Program-made: the position numbers and the translations under genes | Assembly (NCBI RefSeq): GCF_001612765.1 | Contig: NZ_BDBB01000024.1 | Span: 62,001 to 126,000, forward strand | Direction: 5' to 3' | Source: Nocardia arthritidis NBRC 100137 | Lineage (GTDB): Bacteria; Actinomycetota; Actinomycetes; Mycobacteriales; Mycobacteriaceae | Length of the DNA stretch: 64,000 bases | The notes under the pieces: model-generated | Databases searched by the model: none | Seen by the model: only the letters and a program-made list of their open reading frames with translations | What the model was told of the DNA's origin: nothing | Part shown: piece after piece, positions 25,288 to 33,605 of the stretch | How the letters are laid out: the number at the start of each line of letters is the position of its first letter | Position numbering within the stretch: position 1 is the stretch's first letter

Positions 25288-25301
25288 TGTCCGCCGACGC
25301 G

Positions 25302-25333
25302 ACGGCCGAGAGCACCGCGGTGCTCTCGGCCGT
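25302..25333. terminator. Bidirectional terminator
   Basis: A perfect 15-bp stem, ACGGCCGAGAGCACC against GGTGCTCTCGGCCGT with two bases between the arms, placed in the 70-base gap between the secreted-protein gene stop (+) and the regX3 stop (-). It is suited to end both transcripts. Confidence 0.85.
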
Positions 25334-25357
25334 TCGTGTTCCGCGCCGCGCGGGCGG

Positions 25358-26047
25358 TCATGCCTCCAGTTTGTAGCCGAGGCCGCGCACGGTGACCAGG
25401 TGTTCCGGCTTGGCCGGGTCCGCCTCGATCTTCGAGCGCAGTCGCTTGACGTGCACATCCAAAGTCTTGGTGTCGCCGACGTAGTCGGCGCCCCACACGC
25501 GGTCGATCAGCTGACCGCGGGTGAGCACCCGCCCGGAATTGCGCAGCAGGTATTCGAGCAGATCGAATTCCTTGAGCGGCAACGTGACCGGCTTGCCGTT
25601 CACCATCACGGTGTGCCGGTCGACGTCCATCCGGACCGGACCGGCTTCCAGCACGCCGCTCTCGTTGGTGCCGTCCAGTTCGTCGCCCGCGCCGCGGCGC
25701 AACACGGCGCGGATGCGCGCGATGAGTTCGCGTGCGGAATACGGCTTGGTGACGTAGTCGTCGGCGCCCAACTCCAGGCCGACCACCTTGTCGATCTCGC
25801 TGTCGCGCGCGGTGACCATGATCACCGGGACGCCGCTGCGGGTGCGCAACTGCTTGCACACGTCGGTGCCGCTCATGCCGGGCAGCATGAGATCGAGCAG
25901 GACGATGTCCGCACCGGACCGGTCGAACTCGGCGAGCGCGGACGGCCCGTCACCGACCACGGTGACCTCGAAACCCTCCTTGCGCAGCAGGAACGCGAGC
26001 GGATCGGCCAGCGACTCCTCATCCTCGACGATCAGAACACTCGTCAT
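25358..26047 (-). CDS. regX3: Response regulator RegX3
   Basis: A 229-residue OmpR/PhoB-type regulator. The receiver domain spans residues 1-120, with D52 in VLLDLMLPG as phospho-acceptor and the conserved Lys in DDYVTKPYSARELIARI. The winged-helix output domain spans 135-229 (LPLKEFDLLEYLLRN, then GDTKTLDVHVKRLRSKIE). Length and pairing match M. tuberculosis RegX3, which activates phosphate-starvation genes. It overlaps senX3 by ATGA, so no intergenic MIRU-type repeat occurs here. Confidence 0.95.
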   Translation of the reverse strand: MTSVLIVEDEESLADPLAFLLRKEGFEVTVVGDGPSALAEFDRSGADIVLLDLMLPGMSGTDVCKQLRTRSGVPVIMVTARDSEIDKVVGLELGADDYVTKPYSARELIARIRAVLRRGAGDELDGTNESGVLEAGPVRMDVDRHTVMVNGKPVTLPLKEFDLLEYLLRNSGRVLTRGQLIDRVWGADYVGDTKTLDVHVKRLRSKIEADPAKPEHLVTVRGLGYKLEA

Positions 26048-27279
26048 CTGCGTGCCTCCACACCATTCGGTCGGCCCGGTCCGGTAGGACGCGGGCTTGT
26101 TTCCATCATGCTCACCACGGCGCCGTCGTGGTCGTCGTCGGCGCCTGCTTCGTGGTGGGCGGGTATGCGCAAGGTGAACGTCGATCCGGTGCCCAACTTG
26201 CTCCACAGGGTGATTTCCCCGTTGTGGTTGGCGGCCACGTGTTTGACGATAGCCAGGCCCAGTCCGGTGCCGCCCGTCTGGCGCGAACGCGCCTTGTCGG
26301 ACCGGAAGAATCGCTCGAACACCCGCTCCTGGTCCTCCTTGGCGATGCCGATGCCGCGGTCGGTGACCGCCATCGCCACGTGATCGCCGCGCAGCGAGCG
26401 GCTCACCGACACGTGCGAACCGGGCGGCGAGTAGGCGATCGCGTTCTCCACCAGGTTGGACAGGGCGGTGACCAGCAGGGTTTCGTCGCCGAGCACCTCG
26501 AGCCCGCTCGGGCGGTCGGTGCTGACCGTGATCCCGGCGGCTTCGGCGGCGGTGCGGGAACGATCGACCGCCTGCGTCACCACGGTGTCCACGTCCACCA
26601 CCTCGAGTTCGGGCAGTTTCTCCGCGCCCTGCAGGCGGGAGAGGGCGATCAGCTCGGTCACCATCTTGCCGAGGCGGCGCGATTCACCGAGCACGCGCTG
26701 ACCGAAGTGTCGCACGGCGTCGGGGTCCTCGGCGGATTCCAGGAGAGCCTCGGCCAGCAGGCTCATCGCGCCGACCGGGGTCTTGAGTTCGTGGCTGACG
26801 TTTGCGACGAAGTCGCGGCGGGTGGCCTCCATGCGGGCCTGTTCGGAATCGTCGTCGGCGAACAGCACGGTGAAGGTGGTCTCCTCGCGCGACAGTTGCC
26901 TGGCGACGCCGCGTACCGCGATGCGGCCGCGGCCCGGGACCGGATTCTTCGCGGTGAGGTCGAACTCGGCGGATTCGCCGGTGGCCAGCACCTTCTCCAC
27001 CGCAGCCCAGGCACGCTCGTCGAGCAGGCGATTGCGGACCAGCCCGAGTTCTTCCGCGCGCGGGTTGACCAGCACGACGTCGCGGTATTCGTCGACAACC
27101 GCGATACCGCTCTCGGAAGCGAGCACGATCAGGTCGAGGACCTGGGACATGGTGAGACCGGAGTCGGCCTGCCTGCGCGCGGCCTGCCTGGCATTCACAT
27201 ACGGGATCAATAGCCCGCCGACTGCCAGGCCGACGACAGCCGCCAAGATGGCCAGCAGCACGGCCTGGGGAACACTCAC
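26044..27279 (-). CDS. senX3: Sensor histidine kinase SenX3
   Basis: A 411-residue kinase. It has one N-terminal hydrophobic hairpin (residues 5-27), then a PAS-like domain (about 45-145, SGIAVVDEYRDVVLVN). The dimerisation domain has H163 in FVANVSHELKTPVGA, and the ATPase domain has NLVENAIAYSPPGS, DRGIGIA and GGTGLGLAIVKH. The GTG at 27279 gives the same length as M. tuberculosis SenX3. It senses phosphate status through the PstSCAB/PhoU route and phosphorylates RegX3. A candidate PHO box lies about 80-115 bases upstream. Confidence 0.95.
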   Translation of the reverse strand: MSVPQAVLLAILAAVVGLAVGGLLIPYVNARQAARRQADSGLTMSQVLDLIVLASESGIAVVDEYRDVVLVNPRAEELGLVRNRLLDERAWAAVEKVLATGESAEFDLTAKNPVPGRGRIAVRGVARQLSREETTFTVLFADDDSEQARMEATRRDFVANVSHELKTPVGAMSLLAEALLESAEDPDAVRHFGQRVLGESRRLGKMVTELIALSRLQGAEKLPELEVVDVDTVVTQAVDRSRTAAEAAGITVSTDRPSGLEVLGDETLLVTALSNLVENAIAYSPPGSHVSVSRSLRGDHVAMAVTDRGIGIAKEDQERVFERFFRSDKARSRQTGGTGLGLAIVKHVAANHNGEITLWSKLGTGSTFTLRIPAHHEAGADDDHDGAVVSMMETSPRPTGPGRPNGVEARR

Positions 27280-27360
27280 ACTTGAATCGTACGGTCGCCG
27301 ACCAGTAGGCCACCGCCGGGTACGTGAAGTTTCGCGCAGGTCACAGGCCCTTCCGGCCCC

Positions 27361-27393
27361 GTTAGCCGCATGTTTACGCACTGTTCGGCATGG
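27361..27393. promoter_or_regulatory. Candidate PHO box upstream of senX3
   Basis: Three direct repeats with an exact 11-base period: GTTAGCC-GCAT, GTTTACG-CACT and GTTCGGC-ATGG. Actinobacterial PHO boxes are 11-base direct repeats of the type GTTCACC-N4, bound by PhoP/RegX3. The site lies only upstream of senX3, which suits autoregulation. The matches to GTTCACC are imperfect (5, 5 and 5 of 7). Confidence 0.5.
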
Positions 27394-27420
27394 GGTACTG
27401 GCAACCGATTCACCGGGCGG

Positions 27421-27828
27421 TCAGTCTGCTTCGTCATCGACGCCGGCGAGCGCCTCGTTCACGGCGTGACCGTGCTTGTCCACCCAGTCGCCGAGAGCGT
27501 AGATCGGGATCAGCAGATCCGCGCCCGCGGTGGTCAGCTCGTATTCGACTCGGGGCGGCGCCTCGGCGTAGCGGTGACGGCGCACCAGCGTCATCCGCTC
27601 CATCCGGCGCAGCGTCTGCGTCAGCATCTTCTGACTGATCCCGCCGATGGCCGTGCGCAGCTCGCCGGGCCGCATGGGGCCCTCGCGCAGCATGTACACG
27701 ATCACCGGCAACCAGGAGTTGCCGAAGATGTCCACACCCATCCGAGCGGGGCAATCGGATTCGAAGTCGCCGTACGGCGCGAACTCCACCCGCTCGGCGG
27801 TGACCGGTTCGATCGGTGCCGCGCTCAC
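27421..27828 (-). CDS. HxlR-family transcriptional regulator
   Basis: A 135-residue winged-helix regulator of the HxlR/DUF24 type. It has a conserved Cys near the N-terminus (FESDCPARMGVDIFGNSWLP), then MRPGELRTAIGGISQKMLTQTLRRME as the recognition region, and a wing of the pattern EAPPRVEYELT. HxlR proteins often sense electrophiles or quinones through that cysteine. It diverges from a NAD(P)-binding oxidoreductase-like gene, its probable target. The start is GTG. Confidence 0.88.
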   Translation of the reverse strand: MSAAPIEPVTAERVEFAPYGDFESDCPARMGVDIFGNSWLPVIVYMLREGPMRPGELRTAIGGISQKMLTQTLRRMERMTLVRRHRYAEAPPRVEYELTTAGADLLIPIYALGDWVDKHGHAVNEALAGVDDEAD

Positions 27829-27917
27829 CGTTCCAGCTTGCCAGCGCCGTTGCGCACCGCGGAGTGCCCATCGGGCTTCCTAGCGTCGTGAGCGAACACC
27901 TCGAGTCAGGAGTTGGA

Positions 27918-28577
27918 ATGCGAATCGGAATCATCGGTGCGGGCGCTATGGCGCGGGCGCTCGGCGGCGGCTGGAGCGCGGCCGGTCGCGAGGTGCTCGT
28001 CGGCGCCCGGTCCGCCGCCGCCGCAAGAGAACTGGCCGCCGCGATCGGCGCGCGGGCCGGAACCATCACGGACGCGGCGGGGTTCGGCGATGTCGTCGTG
28101 CTCGCCTTGCCGGTCCATGCGTTGCCGGAGGTGCTGCACGCCGTCGGGGGCCTGCTGGCCGGCCGCACGATCGTCGACTGTACGAACGCCTTCGCACCGG
28201 ATGCCGCGGCACCCGAGGGAACCACCGCGTTCGTGTTGGCCGAAGACGCTGTCGCGGAACGGATCGCGGAACAGGCGCGCGGTGCGCACGTGGTGAAGGC
28301 GTTCAACCTCTGTGCCGCCGAGGTGTGGGCGGCGAAGGAGCGGATCTTCGACGGCCGCCGCTTGGCGATGCCGCTGTGCGGCGACGACGAGGCGGCGGTG
28401 CGAGCGGTCGCGGCGCTGGCCGAAGACCTCGGGCTGCAACCGATCCCGGCGGGCGGGCTGCACCGGGCCCGCTATCTCGAGGCTATGTCGGTGTTCACCG
28501 TCGGTCTCTGGTTCGCCGGACACGATGCCCGCGCCATGTTCCCGCCGGTGGACGCCGCGTTCGCCGTCACCGACTGA
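27918..28577 (+). CDS. NADP oxidoreductase, F420-dependent-type Rossmann protein
   Basis: A 219-residue protein beginning MRIGIIGAGAMARALGGGWS with an N-terminal NAD(P)-binding fold, then DVVVLALPVHALPEVL, TIVDCTNAFAP and VVKAFNL. This order is typical of the COG2085 group (NADPH-dependent F420 reductase-like proteins). The ATG at 27918 has AGGAG upstream. Its true electron partner, F420 or a small metabolite, cannot be told. It is divergent from the HxlR regulator, which is likely to control it. Confidence 0.8.
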   Translation: MRIGIIGAGAMARALGGGWSAAGREVLVGARSAAAARELAAAIGARAGTITDAAGFGDVVVLALPVHALPEVLHAVGGLLAGRTIVDCTNAFAPDAAAPEGTTAFVLAEDAVAERIAEQARGAHVVKAFNLCAAEVWAAKERIFDGRRLAMPLCGDDEAAVRAVAALAEDLGLQPIPAGGLHRARYLEAMSVFTVGLWFAGHDARAMFPPVDAAFAVTD

Positions 28578-28588
28578 CCGGCCGGGAG

Positions 28589-29890
28589 TCAAGCGGGATC
28601 GACCGAGCCGAGGTCGGCGAGCTTGCGCTCCAGCACCACCCGCTCGCGCTGGTTGCCGCACAGACCGATGGCGCGCTCCAGTTCGGCGCGCGCCTCCTCG
28701 GTGCGTCCCAGCCGGACGAGCAGTTCCCCGCGAACGCTCGGCAGCAGATGCCAGTGCGACAGTGCCGCGGTGGCGGCGAGCTCCTCCACGATCGGCAGCG
28801 CCGCGGCAGGCCCCCGCGCCATGGAGACGGCCACCGCCCGGTTGAGGTCCACCACCGGCGAGGGCGCGAGCCTGCCGAGCGCCTCGTAGATGAGCACGAT
28901 CCGCTCCCAGTTCGTCGTCTCGACCGACCCGGCGACGGCATGGCATTCGGCGATCGCCGCCTGCAACCCGTAGGCGCCCAGTCCCCGGCCGAGCTGCTCG
29001 GCGCGGGCAAGGGCGGCTCGGCCCCGGCGGATCGCGGCGCGGTCCCAGCGGCCGCGGTCCTGGTGCTCGAGCAGCACCGGCTCGCCGTCCGGGGCGGTGC
29101 GGGCGGGAAATCGCGCCGCGGTCAGCTCGAGAAGCGCCAGCAAGCCGTGCGTGTCGGGCGCCTCCGGCACCAGCCGGGCCAGCACCCGGGCCAAGCGCAG
29201 TGCTCCGCTGGCGAGGTCGAGCCGGATCAGATCCGCGCCGGAGCTGGCCGATGATCCCTCGGTGAAGATCAGATAGACCACACTGAGCACCGAGCCGAGG
29301 CGCTCGGTGCGCTGCTCGGCCGGTGGCACCTCGAACGGCACCCTGGCCGCCGCGAGTGTCTTCTTCGCCCTGGTGATCCGGGCCTGCACGGTGGCGGCCG
29401 GAACGAGGAACGCCTTGGCGATCTCGTCGCTGGTCAGTCCACCGACCACCCGCAGGGTGAGCGCCACCCGCGCCTCCCGCGACAGCACGGGATGGCAGGA
29501 GATGAACATCAGCGCGAGCAGGTCGTCATCGATCCGGTCCGGATCCCACAGCGCGTCCTCGGCGTCCCTGGCCGGATCGGCGGGCGCTCCTCCCGAGACG
29601 GCGCCGCCCTCGCCCAGGTCGCGGGCGAGGGCGGTGTACCGCTCGTCGAGGGCGGAGCGCCGCCGGAACGCGTCGATCGCGCGGCGGCGGCCGACGGTGA
29701 GCAACCACCCGGCGGGATTGCGCGGAACGCCGTCGCGCGGCCAGGTCACGAGCGCCTCGGCCAGCGCCTCCTGCGCCAGATCCTCGGCCAGCGCGAAGTC
29801 GCCGGTATACCGCGCGAGCGCACCGACGATCCGGGCCGACTCGATCCGCCAGACCGCGGCGACGGCCTCACGGCCGGTGTGGTCGCCCAT
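28589..29890 (-). CDS. ECF sigma factor with C-terminal TPR extension (ECF42-like)
   Basis: A 433-residue sigma factor. Region 2 spans about residues 15-85 (LAEDLAQEALAEALVTWP, then PAGWLLTVGRRRAID). Region 4 spans about 125-185 (LTLRVVGGLTSDEIAKAFLV, then TVQARITRAKKTL). The C-terminal domain of about 230 residues contains HGLLALLELTAARF and TPR-like helices. This layout, with a DGPF/YCII gene next door, defines the ECF42 group. No anti-sigma factor is seen, consistent with that group using its own C-terminal domain for control. Confidence 0.88.
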   Translation of the reverse strand: MGDHTGREAVAAVWRIESARIVGALARYTGDFALAEDLAQEALAEALVTWPRDGVPRNPAGWLLTVGRRRAIDAFRRRSALDERYTALARDLGEGGAVSGGAPADPARDAEDALWDPDRIDDDLLALMFISCHPVLSREARVALTLRVVGGLTSDEIAKAFLVPAATVQARITRAKKTLAAARVPFEVPPAEQRTERLGSVLSVVYLIFTEGSSASSGADLIRLDLASGALRLARVLARLVPEAPDTHGLLALLELTAARFPARTAPDGEPVLLEHQDRGRWDRAAIRRGRAALARAEQLGRGLGAYGLQAAIAECHAVAGSVETTNWERIVLIYEALGRLAPSPVVDLNRAVAVSMARGPAAALPIVEELAATAALSHWHLLPSVRGELLVRLGRTEEARAELERAIGLCGNQRERVVLERKLADLGSVDPA

Positions 29891-29905
29891 CGCCGCTCGA
29901 TCCGC

Positions 29906-30325
29906 TCAGAGCTGACCGGTGGCCTCGCGCCACGCCCGCTCCTTCTGAACCCACACGTTGTCCTGCGGGAACTCGTCGATCGTGGGAACCCGGCGGATCT
30001 CGGTCTTGAAGCCGGGGCCGGTCATCGGCATCCGCTTGGCCCACTCGATCGCCTCCTCCTTCGAGGCCACGTTGAGAATGTAGAACCCGCCGAACAGCTC
30101 CTTGGTCTCGCCGTACGGGCCGTCGGTGACGACGGGTGTCTCGGAGGAGTAGTCGACGACCACGCCCTCGGCGGCGTCCTCCAATCCCTCCGCCGCGAGC
30201 AGCACGCCCGCCCGGATCAGCTCGTCGTTGAACTTGCCCATGGTGTCGAGCAGCTGGTCGAAGTCGGTGTTCACCATCCCCGCGTAGGCCTCGTCGGTGG
30301 CGCGCATGATCAGCATGTACTTCAT
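29906..30325 (-). CDS. YCII/DGPF-domain protein
   Basis: A 139-residue protein with the ferredoxin-like YCII-related fold: MKYMLIMRATDEAYAG at the start, the VVTDGPYGETKELFGGFYIL signature (the DGPF motif as DGPY), and ASKEEAIEWAKRMP. GGGAGAC precedes the ATG. It lies directly upstream of the ECF42-like sigma gene on the same strand. DGPF proteins are the usual targets or partners of ECF42 factors. Enzymatic activity is unknown. Confidence 0.88.
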   Translation of the reverse strand: MKYMLIMRATDEAYAGMVNTDFDQLLDTMGKFNDELIRAGVLLAAEGLEDAAEGVVVDYSSETPVVTDGPYGETKELFGGFYILNVASKEEAIEWAKRMPMTGPGFKTEIRRVPTIDEFPQDNVWVQKERAWREATGQL

Positions 30326-30375
30326 GGTTGTCTCCCTGGCTGTCCGGGTCCCTCTCCGGACCCTCTCACCCATAG

Positions 30376-30403
30376 GTCGAACGAAGGCCTTCGGAGATCG
30401 ACA
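30376..30403 (-). promoter_or_regulatory. Possible ECF42-type promoter before the DGPF gene
   Basis: On the minus strand TGTCGA (30398-30403) is followed after 18 bases by CGAC (30376-30379), about 50 bases before the DGPF start codon. As I recall, ECF42 promoters have TGTCGA at -35 and a CGA-type -10, so this could be autoregulation of the sigma/DGPF operon. The spacing is slightly long. Confidence 0.4.
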
Positions 30404-30512
30404 GACGCGCCGAGGTTTTTTCGACCCGTTCGCCAGACGTTCGATCGGAGCGTGTGCCCTCGCCCATACCCCGCGGCGTCGATCATGATGCGCGAAGGGC
30501 ACACGCCCGGAC

Positions 30513-32570
30513 CTACCAGCCCGGATTGCCTCTGACCGGGATGTTGACGAAGCTCGGACGATCGGGATCCAGCTCCAGATGCTGTGGCCGCAGGCCGGTG
30601 TCGATCAGCATGGGCAGGATGGGCAGGCCCTTGGGGAAGTTGCCCGCGTACACGTCGACGCGCAGGCGGTGGCCCGGCTGCAGGAGCGCCTCGGTGGCAG
30701 GCAGCGCGAAGTCCAGCGTGGTCACCTCGCCGGGGACCGTCGGCTGCCGCTGCTCCAGCGAGGTGAACGGCCGCGGATCGGTGTAGTCGCCGTTGGCCGA
30801 CTTGCTGCTGTTCGCGTCGTCGATCGCCCGCAGCGAAGCCATGAGCTGCCCCGACGACAGCACGCTGGACTGCCCGTCCGGCGCGACGTCGTTCACGGTG
30901 ACCACCCAGTAGCCGTCGGCCGCGTCCTGCACGGTGTTGAGCCGTACCGCGATCCGCCCGGAGACCGAGGTCGGCTCGGCGACCGGGGCGCTGGTGAAGG
31001 TCAGGCCGTTGAGCTCCTCGACCCTGGAATCCTTGGCGCAACCGTCGATCACCGACAGCACACCGGCGGTGCCCTGCGCGGCGTCGTTGGAGCACAGGCT
31101 GGTCAGGCCGGGCGCAACGGTCAGGCGGGCGGGCTCGCCGCTGCCCTCGGGGCTGAGCGAACCGTCGTAGACACTGTTGGCGGTGCCGCTGGGCGCGGCG
31201 GACAGGTACATCCTGCGATGCACCGCCTGTTGCGCCTCCGCCGCGGGGGCCGGCGCGGCGAACGAGTCGGTGGTGATCCAGCCGCCACCCTGCTGGCGCA
31301 GAGTGATCGGGCCGTACCGGTCGATGCCGTTGTCGACGTCCTTGAGCCATTTGTCGAACCACGCGCGCTGCAACACGTCCAGCCTCGGCGGCAGGCCCGG
31401 CCGGCCGTACTCGTTGCCCGAATTGAGGTGGTAGGTGTTGCCCATCAGCAATTGCTTCTGGCCCGGCGGCAGCGGAATCTCGTTGTAGATCTTGGATTCC
31501 GAGTAGGCGAACAGGTCGTGCCAACCGCCGGTGACGAAGGTCGGCGTCCGGATCCCGCTCGGGTCACCGAGCCAGTCCTGACGCGGCCGGGAACCGTCGG
31601 TCAGCAGTTCCTTGGCGCGCGGGTCGAGATCCTCGAGGCGCGCCGTGGTGTAGACGTTCAGCAGGACGTCCATGAACGTCAACGGATCTCGGGCGCGGTC
31701 TGCCAGCCACGTGGTGTCCAGTTGCCCGTTGAGCACCGAAGCCAGATCGGGAATCAGCTTGAGGCCGTTGATCGCGGTCAGCCACAGCGGGATGAAGTTG
31801 AAACCGAAGCCGCCGCCGGGCGCGAGCACGTCGTTGACCAGGTCGCTGCCCGGCACCACCGGGAAGATCGCCTGCAAGGCGGGTGGGCGCCGTTCGGCGG
31901 CCTGCACCTGGTTGATCCCGGAGTAGGAGATGCCGTTCATGCCGATCCGGCCGTTGGACCACGGCTGCCGGGACGCCCAGTCGATCACCTCGACCGTGTC
32001 CTGCTGCTCGCGGTCGCGCAGCATGTCCCAGACGCCCTGGGAGAAACCGGTGCCGCGCACGTCGACGACCACCTGCGAGTAGCCGCTCTTGATCAGCTGC
32101 CGGTCGACGGTGAAGTTGCGCAGTTCGCCGCCGCCGAACGCCTTGGTCAGATCGGTGACGCCGGACAGCGGGGTGCCGCTCATGTCGATCTGGCGGAACA
32201 GCTCGATCAGCGCGTCGGACAGGCCGGGAATCGACTGCGCGTGATCGGCCAGGTTCGACACCAGCTTGGTGTAGGGCGTGAGGTTGACGATCGTCGGCGT
32301 GGGCGTGTCGATGGGCCGGCCGGAGGCGTCCGCGGGGCGGTAGACGTTGCCCTTCAGAACGGTCCCGTCACTCATCGTGATGGGGACGTCCCATTGGATG
32401 TTGATGCCCGGGTACTGCTGGGGGCCGTCTTGCGTTGCCGCCCAGTCCGCTCCGGCGGCGCCGCCGTCCGGGCCGGTGGGCGGCGCGACGGCATCCGCGC
32501 CGCCTGCGAGGAAGGGAACGAGCATCGTGACGGCAACTGCCGCCACCGTGGCCCGCAACGCGTGCTTCAT
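30513..32570 (-). CDS. Secreted CocE/NonD family hydrolase
   Basis: A 685-residue exported alpha/beta hydrolase of the X-Pro dipeptidyl-peptidase/cocaine esterase group. A signal peptide (MKHALRATVAAVAVTMLVPF) ends near GADAVA. The catalytic Ser is S215 in GMNGISYSGI, the acid/His region includes GGWHDLFAYSES near residue 350, and there is a C-terminal jelly-roll domain (about 440-685) ending with HRLRVDVYAGNFPK. It probably cleaves ester or amide bonds outside the cell; the substrate is unknown. It belongs to the segment inserted between gpmA and senX3. Confidence 0.88.
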   Translation of the reverse strand: MKHALRATVAAVAVTMLVPFLAGGADAVAPPTGPDGGAAGADWAATQDGPQQYPGINIQWDVPITMSDGTVLKGNVYRPADASGRPIDTPTPTIVNLTPYTKLVSNLADHAQSIPGLSDALIELFRQIDMSGTPLSGVTDLTKAFGGGELRNFTVDRQLIKSGYSQVVVDVRGTGFSQGVWDMLRDREQQDTVEVIDWASRQPWSNGRIGMNGISYSGINQVQAAERRPPALQAIFPVVPGSDLVNDVLAPGGGFGFNFIPLWLTAINGLKLIPDLASVLNGQLDTTWLADRARDPLTFMDVLLNVYTTARLEDLDPRAKELLTDGSRPRQDWLGDPSGIRTPTFVTGGWHDLFAYSESKIYNEIPLPPGQKQLLMGNTYHLNSGNEYGRPGLPPRLDVLQRAWFDKWLKDVDNGIDRYGPITLRQQGGGWITTDSFAAPAPAAEAQQAVHRRMYLSAAPSGTANSVYDGSLSPEGSGEPARLTVAPGLTSLCSNDAAQGTAGVLSVIDGCAKDSRVEELNGLTFTSAPVAEPTSVSGRIAVRLNTVQDAADGYWVVTVNDVAPDGQSSVLSSGQLMASLRAIDDANSSKSANGDYTDPRPFTSLEQRQPTVPGEVTTLDFALPATEALLQPGHRLRVDVYAGNFPKGLPILPMLIDTGLRPQHLELDPDRPSFVNIPVRGNPGW

Positions 32571-32730
32571 CGGACGTGATCCACCTCTCGGCTGGTCGAA
32601 CGACCAGAGTGTACCGACCTACTTGCCGGTAAAAACAGTGGGTAACTTAATCGGCCGATGCTGTAGCACCGTTCGACGGCCGCCCTACCGGCGTGTCGCT
32701 CGCAACACCCTGAGTTCGCGCCTGAAACGA

Positions 32731-32766
32731 CAACGCGCTGCCACCCGAGCGGGTGACAGCGCGTTG
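32731..32766 (-). terminator. Terminator hairpin downstream of gpmA
   Basis: CAACGCGCTG-C-CACCC pairs with GGGTG-A-CAGCGCGTTG: a 15-bp stem with one mismatch and a GAGC loop, 20 bases past the gpmA stop and well before the CocE-type gene start region. It probably ends the mshA-to-gpmA transcript. Confidence 0.75.
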
Positions 32767-32786
32767 CGGAGTTCGCGATGTGCCGG

Positions 32787-33524
32787 CTATTTGCCGCCCT
32801 GACCGGCGACGGCGGCGGCGCCCGCGGCGGCCGCCTCGGGGTCCAGGTACTCGTGCGGGCGCACCGGGCGGAGGTCCTCGTCCAGTTCGTACCGCAGCGG
32901 GATGCCGGTGGGGATATTCAGGCCCGCGATGTCCTCGTCGGAGATCTGGTCGAGGTGCTTGACCAGGGCCCGCAGCGAGTTGCCGTGCGCGGCGACCAGC
33001 ACGGTCTTGCCGGCCAGCAGGTCCTTGGAGATGGTCGCCTCCCAGTACGGAACCATCCGGTTGACCACGTCGAGCAGGCACTCGGTCTTCGGGACCTCGA
33101 TGCCCGCGTAGCGCGGATCGCCTTCCTGGCTGTACTCGTTGGCCGGGTCGATCGGCGGTGGCGGGGTGTCATAGCTGCGGCGCCACAGCATGAACTGCTC
33201 GTCGCCGTACTTCTCCCGGACCTGCGCCTTGTTCTTGCCTTGCAGCTCGCCGTAGTGGCGCTCGTTGAGCCGCCAGTCCCGGATCACCGGGATCCAGTGC
33301 CGGTCGGCGGCGTCCAGCGCGATGTTCGCGGTGGAGATCGCCCGGCGCAGCAGGGAGGTGTAGACGACGTCCGGCAGGATGCCGTGCTCGGCCAGCAGCT
33401 CCCCGGCGCGCTTGCCCTCGGCGATGCCCTTGTCGGTCAGATGCACGTCCACCCAGCCGGTGAACAGGTTCAGGGCGTTCCATTCGCTTTCGCCGTGGCG
33501 CAGCAGCACGAGGGTGTACGTCAT
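32787..33524 (-). CDS. gpmA: 2,3-bisphosphoglycerate-dependent phosphoglycerate mutase
   Basis: Interconverts 3- and 2-phosphoglycerate in glycolysis. The 245-residue protein has the phospho-His motif LVLLRHGESEWN (H about residue 10), NLFTGWVDVHLTDKG, NERHYGELQGKNKAQ and the second His in VLVAAHGNSLRALV. The length and these segments separate it from the broader histidine phosphatases. GGGAGG precedes the ATG. M. tuberculosis gpm1 (Rv0489) lies next to senX3-regX3, but here about 5 kb intervene. Confidence 0.97.
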   Translation of the reverse strand: MTYTLVLLRHGESEWNALNLFTGWVDVHLTDKGIAEGKRAGELLAEHGILPDVVYTSLLRRAISTANIALDAADRHWIPVIRDWRLNERHYGELQGKNKAQVREKYGDEQFMLWRRSYDTPPPPIDPANEYSQEGDPRYAGIEVPKTECLLDVVNRMVPYWEATISKDLLAGKTVLVAAHGNSLRALVKHLDQISDEDIAGLNIPTGIPLRYELDEDLRPVRPHEYLDPEAAAAGAAAVAGQGGK

Positions 33525-33605
33525 GCGGCCATCCTCCCATGCGCGCCCGGCCGGGTCGCATCGGTTCCCGCCCCGCCGCCACCGCCTGCGCGGCAAAGCG
33601 CGATG

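Noticed and set aside
25358..27279. MIRU-type repeat between senX3 and regX3, known in mycobacteria
   Set aside because: The two genes overlap by ATGA here, so there is no intergenic repeat.
27834..27917. Operator for HxlR in its divergent promoter
   Set aside because: Only short imperfect repeats (GCAC and GTGC around CGCGGA) are present, too weak to report.
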